This document shows positions 57,068-64,000 of a stretch of 64,000 nucleotides of DNA, in pieces. The notes beneath the pieces were generated by a model. It was given only the letters and a program-made list of their open reading frames with translations. It searched no databases and was not told the DNA's origin. Origin of the DNA: Hydrogenophaga sp. SL48 (GTDB lineage: Bacteria; Pseudomonadota; Gammaproteobacteria; Burkholderiales; Burkholderiaceae_C); contig NZ_CP063400.1 in assembly GCF_021729865.1 (NCBI RefSeq), forward strand, positions 1,116,001-1,180,000, given 5' to 3'. Every line of letters begins with the position of its first letter. Position 1 is the stretch's first letter. Position numbers and translations under genes: made by a program.

Positions 57068-57808
57068 ATGCCCCCCCAATTGCCCGCCGCCGAAGTTCTG
57101 CCGTCTGAAGTGGCCCCAGCGTCCAGCGCGTCCGTGCCTCCGGTGCCCGCCGGCTCGGCCTCCAGGGTGTGGCCCTGGGTTCGCGGGGGCGGGCTGGCCC
57201 TGCTGGCCGTGGCCTGGGCGCTGGCCGCCCATTTCACCAGCGCCCACCAGGCGTCGTCGGGTTGGGGCGCGCTCCTGGCGCTGACACCCATGAGCACCGC
57301 TCTCGCGGTGGTCTTGTGGCGCATGCCCGCGCGCTGGCTCGGCGCCCTGCTGGGCGCGGCGGTGCTGGGCGGGCTGGTCTGGTTCTGGCCATTTCTGACG
57401 GGGCAGGTGGCGCTGCTCTTTTACCTGGAGCACCTGGGTGTCTACCTGCTGCTCTCGGTGTTTTTCGGACGCAGCCTGGCGGGCCCGGAGGAGTCGCTGG
57501 TGACGCGCATGGCCCGCAGCGTGCACGGCGGCGTGCTCTCGCCCGCGCAGGCCGTCTATACCCGCAAGGTCACCCTGGCCTGGTGCGTCTTTTTTGCCGG
57601 CATGGCGCTGGTGTCCACGTTGCTGTTCCTGCTGGCGCCCACCGTGGTCTGGTCCACGTTTGCCAACCTGCTCGGCGGACCGCTGATCGCGCTGATGTTC
57701 GTCGGCGAGTTCCTCTGGCGCCGCCGTGTGCTGCCCGAAGAGAAGCCGGCCACCATGGCCGATGCCGTGCGCGCCTGGAAAGCCGAACGCTCGGACAAGG
57801 CGCGCTGA
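57068..57808 (+). CDS. COG4648-like inner-membrane protein (ApeG-like)
   Basis: A 246-residue protein. After a Pro/Ala-rich N-terminal tail come about six to seven hydrophobic helices. FYLEHLGVYLLLSVFFGRSL, then FANLLGGPLIALMFVGEFLWRRRVLP near the C-terminus, is the pattern I recall for COG4648 membrane proteins such as ApeG of E. coli aryl-polyene clusters (some databases label these 'ketosynthase', which the sequence does not support). It diverges from the KS/CLF/halogenase block and is followed after 51 bp by dnaE. Function unknown. Confidence 0.7.
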   Translation: MPPQLPAAEVLPSEVAPASSASVPPVPAGSASRVWPWVRGGGLALLAVAWALAAHFTSAHQASSGWGALLALTPMSTALAVVLWRMPARWLGALLGAAVLGGLVWFWPFLTGQVALLFYLEHLGVYLLLSVFFGRSLAGPEESLVTRMARSVHGGVLSPAQAVYTRKVTLAWCVFFAGMALVSTLLFLLAPTVVWSTFANLLGGPLIALMFVGEFLWRRRVLPEEKPATMADAVRAWKAERSDKAR

Positions 57809-57859
57809 CGGCGCACGCCCCCTCCCGCCCGCAGACCCACCCCGACACCCGATTCACCG

Positions 57860-60800
57860 ATGTTCATCCACCTTCGCCTGCACACCGAGTTTTCCGTCGT
57901 CGACGGCACCAACCGCATCGACGATGTGGTGGCCGCGGCGGCCGCCGACGGCCAGCCCGCGCTGGCCATCACCGACCTGAACAACCTGTTCGGTGCGGTC
58001 AAGTTCTACAAGGCCGCGCGCGGCGCGGGCGTGAAGCCGCTGCTGGGTGCCGAGGTGATGCTGCAGGGCTTTGCCGACCAGACCCCGGGCGCGATGCCCG
58101 GCAGCCACCAGCCGGCCGCGCCGCGCGTGATCCTGCTGGTGCAGGACAAGCAGGGTTACCTCAACCTGAGCGAGCTGCTGGCCCGCGCCTGGACGCGCAG
58201 CGACGGGCGCAGCGGCGCGCTGGTGCAGCGCGAGTGGCTGGAGGAGCTGAACGCCGGCCTGCTGATGATCTCGGGCGCACAGGCCGGGCCGGTCGGCCAG
58301 GCGCTGATCCAGGGCGACACCGAGCGCGCCGCCGACATCGCCCTGCAACTGGCCAGCCTGTTCACCCACCGCTTCTACATCGAGCTGCAGCGCGCGGGCC
58401 GTCCCGACGACGAGCGCCACGTGGTCGCGGCGGTGCAGCTGGCCGCGCGCCTGCACCTGCCGGTGGTGGCCACCCACCCGGTGCAGTTCCTGGAAACCGA
58501 CGACTACGAGGCGCACGAGGCCCGGGTCTGCATCTCCGACGGCGAGATCCTGGGCAACAACCGGCGCGTGCGCCGCTTCACGCGCGAGCAGTATTTCAAG
58601 AGCGCCGCGCAGATGGAAGCGCTGTTCGCCGACATCCCGAGCGCCGTGGCCAACACGCTGGAGATCGCCAAGCGCTGCAGCATCACGCTGGTGCTGGGCA
58701 AGCCGCAGCTGCCCAACTTCCCGATCCCGCCGGTCAACGGCGTGGTGATGTCGGTGGACGAATACTTCCGACACGTGTCGCACGAAGGGCTGGAGGGTCG
58801 CCTGAAGCACCTCTTCCCCGACGAGGCCAAGCGCGAAGCGGTGCGCGCGCGTTACGTGGAGCGCCTGGAGTTCGAGCTCAACACCATCCTGAAGATGGGC
58901 TTCCCGGGCTACTTCCTGATCGTGTCGGACTTCATCAAGTGGGCGAAAGAAAACGGCTGCCCGGTGGGTCCGGGCCGGGGCTCCGGAGCCGGCTCGCTGG
59001 TGGCTTACGCGCTGTTGATCACCGACCTCGACCCGCTGCAGTACAACCTGCTGTTCGAGCGCTTCCTGAACCCGGAACGCGTCTCGATGCCCGACTTCGA
59101 CATCGACTTCTGCCAGTCCAACCGCGACCGCGTGATCGACTATGTGAAGGACCTCTACGGCAAGGACGCCGTGAGCCAGATCGCCACCTTCGGCACCATG
59201 GCCGCGCGCGCGGCGATCCGCGACGTGGGTCGCGTGCTCGATTTTTCCTACGGCTTCTGCGACGGCATCTCCAAGCTGATTCCCAACAAGCCGGGCATGT
59301 CGGTCACGCTGCAGTACCCGCCGGTTCCGAAGGTGGACGGCGACAAGAACAACTACGCCATCGAGATGGAGCCGGTGCTGGCCGAGCGCATCCAGAAGGA
59401 AGAAGACGTCAAGACCCTGATCGAGCTGGCGCAGAAGCTCGAAGGCATGACCCGCAACATCGGCATGCACGCCGGGGGCGTGCTGATCGCACCGGGCAAG
59501 CTCACCGACTTCTGCCCGCTCTACATGCAGCCCGGCAGCGATTCGGCCGTGAGCCAGTTCGACAAGGACGACGTGGAGGCCATCGGCCTGGTGAAGTTCG
59601 ACTTTCTGGGCCTGGCCACGCTGACCATCCTGGAGATCGCGCGCGAGTTCATCATGCAGCGCCACAAGGGCCAGGAGAACTTCCGCTTCGAAGATATCCC
59701 GCTGGACGACCAGCGCGTCTACGCGCTGTTCTCCAAGGGGCAGACCGAGGCCGTGTTCCAGTTTGAAAGCCGCGGCATGCAGGGCATGCTGCGCGACGCC
59801 AAGCCCTCGCGGCTGGAAGACCTGATCGCGCTCAACGCCCTCTACCGACCCGGCCCGATGGACCTGATCCCCAGCTTCGTGGCGCGCAAGCACGGGCGTG
59901 AACCCATCGAGTACCCGCACCCGCTGGTGGCCGAGATGCTCTCCGAGACCTACGGCATCATGGTCTACCAGGAGCAGGTGATGCAGACCGCGCAGATCCT
60001 GGGCGGGTATTCGCTCGGTGGCGCCGACATGCTGCGCCGGGCCATGGGCAAGAAGAAGGCCGAGGAGATGGCCGAGCACCGCGCGATCTTCCGCGCCGGC
60101 GCGGCCAAGAACGACATCAGCGAAGAAAAGGCCGACGAGGTCTTTGACCTGATGGAGAAGTTCGCGGGCTACGGCTTCAACAAGTCGCACGCCGCCGCCT
60201 ATTCGCTGCTGGCCTACCACACCGGCTGGCTCAAGGTGCACTACACCGCCGAGTTCTTCTGCGCCAACATGACGGTGGAAATGGACGACACCGACAAGCT
60301 CAAGGTGTTGTGGGAAGACGCGCAGAAGATGGGGCTCGCGTTCGAGCCGCCGGACGTCAACCGCGGCCGCTACCGCTTCGAGCCGGTGACCGACAAGCTC
60401 ATCCGCTACGGCTTGGGCGCCGTCAAGGGCACGGGCCAGCAGGCCATCGAGGCCATCGTCGCGGCACGCGAAGGGCGGGGCGAAGGCCCGAACGGCGGCG
60501 AGTCAGGCCCGTTCACCAGCCTGTTCAATTTCTGCCTGCGCGTGGACCGCCAGCGCATGAACAAGCGCACCGTGGAGGCGCTGATCAAGGCCGGCGCTTT
60601 CGACGCCCTGCACCTCAACCGCGCCGAGCTGCTGGCCTCGGTGGACGTGGCGTTTGAATACGCCGCGGCCACCCAGGCCAACGCCAACCAGGGCGGTCTG
60701 TTCGACATGCTCGGCGGTGACGATCACGGCTCCAGCACGCAGGAACCCGATCTGGTGCCCACCACGCCCTGGGGTGTGAAGGAACGCCTGACGCTGGAGA

Positions 60801-61426
60801 AAACGGCCATCGGGTTTTATTTCTCGGGCCACCTGTTCGACGAGGTGCAGCGCGAGGTGCGGCGCTTCGCGCGCACCGCGCTGAGCGATGTGAAGGAGAG
60901 CCGCGACCCGGTGATCCTCGCCGGCATCGTGACCGACTTCCGCATCATCAACGGCCAGCGCGGCAAGCTCGCGCTGTTCAAGATCGACGACCGCACGGCG
61001 GTGCTGGAGGTCAGCGCCGACGAGAACCTGATCAACCTGCACCGCAACCTGCTGAAGGACGATGAGCTCATCGTGGTGCAGGCGGTGGCCCAGCCCGACC
61101 GGTTCTCGGGCGGCCTGCGCCTGAAGATCCAGCACATCTGGGACCTGGCCTCGGCGCGCTGTCGCTTTGGCAAGTACCTGCGGGTGGCGGTCAACGGGCA
61201 CCCGCCCGCCGTGGCCGAGCTGGTCAAGGCCTTCCCGCCCAGGCGCGAGGTCACCGAGCTGGGCGAGGTGGCGCGCGGGTTGCCGGTGCGGCTGTCGCTG
61301 CTGCGGCCCAGCGCGCAGTGCGAGCTGCAACTGGACGACCGGGCGCTGTTTTTCCCCACCGACGCTGCCCTGGCGAGCTGGATGGCGCAAGCGCACGACC
61401 GCCGGGCCGAGATCGTGTTCGACTGA
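57860..61426 (+). CDS. dnaE: DNA polymerase III alpha subunit
   Basis: The 1188-residue catalytic subunit of the replicative polymerase. It starts with the PHP domain (FIHLRLHTEFSVVDG). The polymerase active site includes GPGRGSGAGSLVAY and the catalytic aspartates in PDFDIDF (about 411-417). FNKSHAAAYSLLAYHTGWLK, the helix-hairpin-helix region and an OB-fold follow (PVILAGIVTDFRIINGQRGKLALFKIDD). Length and order are normal. It is 51 bp downstream of the ApeG-like gene and perhaps cotranscribed with it. Confidence 0.98.
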   Translation: MFIHLRLHTEFSVVDGTNRIDDVVAAAAADGQPALAITDLNNLFGAVKFYKAARGAGVKPLLGAEVMLQGFADQTPGAMPGSHQPAAPRVILLVQDKQGYLNLSELLARAWTRSDGRSGALVQREWLEELNAGLLMISGAQAGPVGQALIQGDTERAADIALQLASLFTHRFYIELQRAGRPDDERHVVAAVQLAARLHLPVVATHPVQFLETDDYEAHEARVCISDGEILGNNRRVRRFTREQYFKSAAQMEALFADIPSAVANTLEIAKRCSITLVLGKPQLPNFPIPPVNGVVMSVDEYFRHVSHEGLEGRLKHLFPDEAKREAVRARYVERLEFELNTILKMGFPGYFLIVSDFIKWAKENGCPVGPGRGSGAGSLVAYALLITDLDPLQYNLLFERFLNPERVSMPDFDIDFCQSNRDRVIDYVKDLYGKDAVSQIATFGTMAARAAIRDVGRVLDFSYGFCDGISKLIPNKPGMSVTLQYPPVPKVDGDKNNYAIEMEPVLAERIQKEEDVKTLIELAQKLEGMTRNIGMHAGGVLIAPGKLTDFCPLYMQPGSDSAVSQFDKDDVEAIGLVKFDFLGLATLTILEIAREFIMQRHKGQENFRFEDIPLDDQRVYALFSKGQTEAVFQFESRGMQGMLRDAKPSRLEDLIALNALYRPGPMDLIPSFVARKHGREPIEYPHPLVAEMLSETYGIMVYQEQVMQTAQILGGYSLGGADMLRRAMGKKKAEEMAEHRAIFRAGAAKNDISEEKADEVFDLMEKFAGYGFNKSHAAAYSLLAYHTGWLKVHYTAEFFCANMTVEMDDTDKLKVLWEDAQKMGLAFEPPDVNRGRYRFEPVTDKLIRYGLGAVKGTGQQAIEAIVAAREGRGEGPNGGESGPFTSLFNFCLRVDRQRMNKRTVEALIKAGAFDALHLNRAELLASVDVAFEYAAATQANANQGGLFDMLGGDDHGSSTQEPDLVPTTPWGVKERLTLEKTAIGFYFSGHLFDEVQREVRRFARTALSDVKESRDPVILAGIVTDFRIINGQRGKLALFKIDDRTAVLEVSADENLINLHRNLLKDDELIVVQAVAQPDRFSGGLRLKIQHIWDLASARCRFGKYLRVAVNGHPPAVAELVKAFPPRREVTELGEVARGLPVRLSLLRPSAQCELQLDDRALFFPTDAALASWMAQAHDRRAEIVFD

Positions 61427-61518
61427 GCGCGCATGAGGTGGTTGGCCGCTCCAAATAGGCGGGATGCGCCAACCCTGTCACGCAAAGAGCGAGGTCCTCG
61501 TTCAAGGCGGGTGCCAGG

Positions 61519-63768
61519 ATGCCGATGAAACTGACATCCATGAAACTCCAACACAAGGCTTGGGCGCTCGTGCTCGCCATCGTCGGCTTCGCGTCCCTGG
61601 GCGCGATGTTCGGTGCGCGCCACATCGTCGCCGACTCATTCAGTCAGCTGGAAACCGAGCGGGCCTCGCGAGAGGGCGAGCGTGCGCGCCGCCTGCTCCA
61701 CCAGCAGTTGATCGGCCTGTCCTCGACCGTCAAGGACTACGCCCAGTGGGTGGAAGCGGTGCGTTTCGTTCAGGGTCAGGCCCCGGCCTTCATGGACGAG
61801 AACTTCGACGAGTCCAACATGGGTTACCTGCGCATTTCGGAACTGATGGTGTTCGACAAGCGGGGGGCGTTGAAGGCCAGCATCACGCTGAACGCCGACG
61901 GCGAACTGGGGACCGTGCCGGCCGAGCGGGCCTCGCGGTACTTCGAGTCGATCGCGCCGATGGTGGCCGATGCGAGTGGCCAGACCACGCTGCAAACCTA
62001 CCAGGCCGAGGCAGGCCAGCTGGAGATGCTGGCCGCTGCCCCGATCCGAGACCCCGACAAGCCCGGGGATTCGCCACACGGGGCCATCCTGATGGTGCGC
62101 CATTTCGACGATGTCGAGCGCCAACGCTTCAGTGAGGTGCTGATGGTGCCTGTGACCCTGTCTTTTGATGCGCCCAATCACCACGGAACCACGGACGCCC
62201 ACCTGGTGCCTGCCGAGGACAGCCGCGACGAGCTGCATGCCGTGGTGCAGGACGCGGAAGGCCGTGCGGTCGTCGAGCTCGTGCTGCGCCTGGACCGCGA
62301 CCTGGAGCGGGTGGGCAGCGCCCTGGCGTGGAATGGCATGGTCCTGGCCGTGGCGGGTGGCTTGCTGGCCAGCGTGTTGCTGGTGGTGCTGCTGGACCAC
62401 TTGATCCTGCGGCGTTTGCAGCGCCTTCTGGGCGAGGTGCAGGGGATCACCGAGCGAGGGCCGACGGCCGCCGGTCAGGTCGCGGTGGAAGGTCAGGACG
62501 AACTCAGTCGCCTGGGCGAGGGGGTGAACGAGCTGCTGGCGCGTGTGCGCAGCGACGCACAACACCAGCAAGACGCCCATGAGCGCCAGGAGGCGCTGCA
62601 GATCCAGCTGATGCAGAGCCAGAAGACCGAGGCACTGGGCCGGTTGACCGGCGGCATTGCGCACGATTTCAACAACTCGCTGGCCGCGATCACGGGCTGG
62701 GTGCGGCTCGCGGCCGAAGACGTGGGCCCGGACCACCCCAGCCAGGAGGCGTTGCAGCAGGCGCTCAAGGCCGCGCGTTACGCCGACGGCCTGATGCGCC
62801 AGCTGCTGGCGTTTGGCCGGCAGTCGGCGCCCAAGCTGCGGCGGCTGCGTTGGTCCAGCCTGATCGAGGACACCCGCCAGATGGTGGCGTCGGGGCTGAC
62901 GCGCGATTGTGAACTGACGGTGGACTGTGCGCTGGACGACGACGAGGTCGATGCCGACCCGACGCAACTGCAGCAGGTGCTGGTGAACCTGCTGATCAAC
63001 GCGGCGGACGCCATGAAGGGAAACGGGCGCATCGAGCTCGCGCTGAACGCGCTGGTGCTTCCGACCGACCCGGATCTGCCCCCGCCGCCGGGCGTCTCTG
63101 CGCTGGAGCCGGGGCGCTACATCGTGCTCAGCGTGCGCGATCACGGGCCGGGCATTGCGGCCGAGCACCTGGACCGTGTGTTCGAACCGTTTTTCACCAC
63201 CAAGCCCAAGGGACGCGGCACCGGCCTGGGCCTTTCGGTGGCGCAGGGCATCATGGCGCGCCATCAGGGCGCCATCGGTCTGGTCAGCGGCGCCGACGGG
63301 ACCTGCTTCTACCTGTACCTGCCCGCCAGCCGGCGCGACGAGGCGATCGCACCCGTGACCTCGCCCGGTGAGCCCGCGAAGGGGCGACAGCTGCTGTTTG
63401 TGGACGACGACCAGTCGGTGCGCCACGCCTGGAGCGCGCTGCTGGAGCGCAAGGGCTGGCACGTGACCCGCTCGCGCGACGGTGAAGAGGCGTGGGCGCA
63501 GTTCTCGCAGACCGGCAAACGGTGGGACGTGGTGCTCACCGACCAGTCCATGCCCAGGCTCGACGGCGTGGGGCTGGCCCTGCGCATCCATGCCACGCCC
63601 TCACCGCCCCCGGTGGTGCTGATGAGCGGTCATGTCGATGAAGTGAGCCCAGAGCATCTCAAGACGCTGTTCACCGCGGTGCTGCACAAGCCGGTGGACG
63701 CGGCCGAACTGGATAGGGTGTTGCAGGGGGTGGTGCAGAAATCGGACGTGGTGACGAGACCGGCCTGA
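61519..63768 (+). CDS. CHASE4-type hybrid sensor histidine kinase with receiver domain
   Basis: A 749-residue membrane-bound kinase. An N-terminal helix (about 12-35), a periplasmic CHASE4-like sensor (about 40-260, with VKDYAQWVEAVRFVQ), a second helix (about 272-297), a HAMP-like linker, then the kinase core. The phosphorylated histidine is H382 in GGIAHDFNNSLAAITGW; the ATPase has N-box NLLINAADAMKG, DHGPGIA and GTGLGLSVAQGIM. A C-terminal receiver (about 625-740) has acidic DDDQSV and the phospho-acceptor D675 in VLTDQSMP. No separate regulator gene is adjacent, so the partner is unknown. Confidence 0.92.
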   Translation: MPMKLTSMKLQHKAWALVLAIVGFASLGAMFGARHIVADSFSQLETERASREGERARRLLHQQLIGLSSTVKDYAQWVEAVRFVQGQAPAFMDENFDESNMGYLRISELMVFDKRGALKASITLNADGELGTVPAERASRYFESIAPMVADASGQTTLQTYQAEAGQLEMLAAAPIRDPDKPGDSPHGAILMVRHFDDVERQRFSEVLMVPVTLSFDAPNHHGTTDAHLVPAEDSRDELHAVVQDAEGRAVVELVLRLDRDLERVGSALAWNGMVLAVAGGLLASVLLVVLLDHLILRRLQRLLGEVQGITERGPTAAGQVAVEGQDELSRLGEGVNELLARVRSDAQHQQDAHERQEALQIQLMQSQKTEALGRLTGGIAHDFNNSLAAITGWVRLAAEDVGPDHPSQEALQQALKAARYADGLMRQLLAFGRQSAPKLRRLRWSSLIEDTRQMVASGLTRDCELTVDCALDDDEVDADPTQLQQVLVNLLINAADAMKGNGRIELALNALVLPTDPDLPPPPGVSALEPGRYIVLSVRDHGPGIAAEHLDRVFEPFFTTKPKGRGTGLGLSVAQGIMARHQGAIGLVSGADGTCFYLYLPASRRDEAIAPVTSPGEPAKGRQLLFVDDDQSVRHAWSALLERKGWHVTRSRDGEEAWAQFSQTGKRWDVVLTDQSMPRLDGVGLALRIHATPSPPPVVLMSGHVDEVSPEHLKTLFTAVLHKPVDAAELDRVLQGVVQKSDVVTRPA

Positions 63769-63778
63769 ACCGCGGGCC

Positions 63779-64000
63779 TCAGTCCGTGGGCCGGACCACC
63801 ACGATGATGGGTGAGGGGACCCGGCCATCCACGTCGCGAGGCAGCGATCCGGTGCGGTCGATGGCCTTGAGGGCCGCATCGTCCCAGGCGGCGTTGCCGC
63901 TGCTGTCGACCACGCGTCGGCTGGTGATGGTGCCGTCGGACAGTGCCCGCACTTCGATCTCCGTCCTGAGTGAACGCGGGAAGTCTTCGGTGTAGCGGAT
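63779..64000 (-). CDS. tolA: TolA C-terminal fragment (5' part beyond the window)
   Basis: The last 73 residues of a minus-strand gene whose start lies outside the window. VRALSDGTITSRRVVDSSGN, then AWDDAALKAIDRTGSLPRDVDGRVPSPIIVVVRP is the C-terminal domain of the cell-envelope protein TolA in Burkholderiales as I recall it (a TonB-like fold that binds periplasmic partners). The Tol-Pal system keeps the outer membrane attached during division. It converges with the histidine kinase gene, 10 bp apart. Confidence 0.8.
   Translation of the reverse strand: MRYTEDFPRSLRTEIEVRALSDGTITSRRVVDSSGNAAWDDAALKAIDRTGSLPRDVDGRVPSPIIVVVRPTD

Noticed and set aside
57068..57808. Reading this gene as a ketosynthase
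   Set aside because: Some COG4648 proteins carry that label, but the sequence is a multi-helix membrane protein with no ketosynthase motif.
57169..59766. 865-codon open frame overlapping the ApeG-like gene and dnaE
   Set aside because: Arg/Ala/Gly-rich out-of-frame translation; both overlapped genes are intact in their own frames.
57854..60241. 795-codon antisense open frame opposite dnaE
   Set aside because: Shadow frame with biased composition (His, Val, Leu, Gln) and no recognisable domain.
61636..63591. 651-codon antisense open frame opposite the histidine kinase
   Set aside because: Shadow of the kinase gene; no domain signal and no ribosome-binding site.

Overview
The window is GC-rich, tightly packed chromosomal DNA of a betaproteobacterium. 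The gene types, the polyamine transport arrangement and the G/C-hairpin intergenic repeats suggest the family Comamonadaceae (Hydrogenophaga-like). That assignment is an inference from recalled gene content; there is no rRNA in the window to confirm it. I found no rRNA, tRNA, CRISPR array, intact insertion sequence or prophage.

Layout. (1) 1-18.2 kb: two ABC-transporter loci of the spermidine/putrescine class with linked catabolic genes. The first (minus strand) runs from a GABA aminotransferase through a CoA-transferase, ATPase, binding protein, two permeases, a GNAT protein, a guanidinobutyrase/agmatinase-family hydrolase and a cupin to a second binding protein cut by the window edge. A divergent MocR/GabR-type regulator faces it. 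The second locus has a binding protein, ATPase, two permeases and an aminobutyraldehyde-type dehydrogenase, with a divergent LysR regulator. Together they look like import and degradation of guanidinobutyrate, agmatine, putrescine or related amines via GABA. (2) 18.3-33.2 kb: mostly housekeeping and general genes: alaS, an RluA-type pseudouridine synthase, a small lipoprotein, a glycosyltransferase plus sugar-epimerase-like cupin, trmB, an orphan Tat-type binding protein, gluQ, a renalase-like flavoprotein, a LysR regulator divergent from a pirin/DoxX/flavodoxin set, a DUF599 membrane protein and a PAP2 protein.

(3) 33.3-56.9 kb: the most interesting part, an aryl-polyene (APE/xanthomonadin-type) type II polyketide locus built as two convergent blocks. 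The plus-strand block (33.3-46.8 kb) holds two acyl carrier proteins, a FabF-like ketosynthase, an acyl-AMP ligase, two dehydratases, an LpxL-type acyltransferase, a LolA-like protein, an MMPL exporter, an alpha/beta hydrolase broken by a frameshift, a polysaccharide deacetylase, a methyltransferase, a ketosynthase/chain-length-factor pair, a ketoreductase and a small secreted repeat protein. The minus-strand block (47.2-56.9 kb) holds a second ketosynthase/chain-length-factor pair, two flavin-dependent halogenase-like proteins, a MipA/OmpV protein, a PlsC-type acyltransferase, a family 2 glycosyltransferase, a UbiE-like methyltransferase and a KefB-like antiporter. A COG4648-like membrane protein (ApeG type) lies divergently beside it. 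Two halogenase-like genes plus a duplicated KS/CLF pair suggest a halogenated, lipid-anchored aryl polyene. No gene for making the aromatic starter is visible.

(4) 57.1-64 kb: the ApeG-like gene, dnaE, a CHASE4-type hybrid histidine kinase and the 3' end of tolA.

Genes within blocks commonly overlap by 4-14 bases (ATGA or GTGA junctions), pointing to translational coupling. Five related G/C-hairpin elements lie in intergenic gaps, three of them inside the polyamine operons. Start codons were chosen by homology sense, spacing and visible Shine-Dalgarno sequences; doubtful ones are marked.
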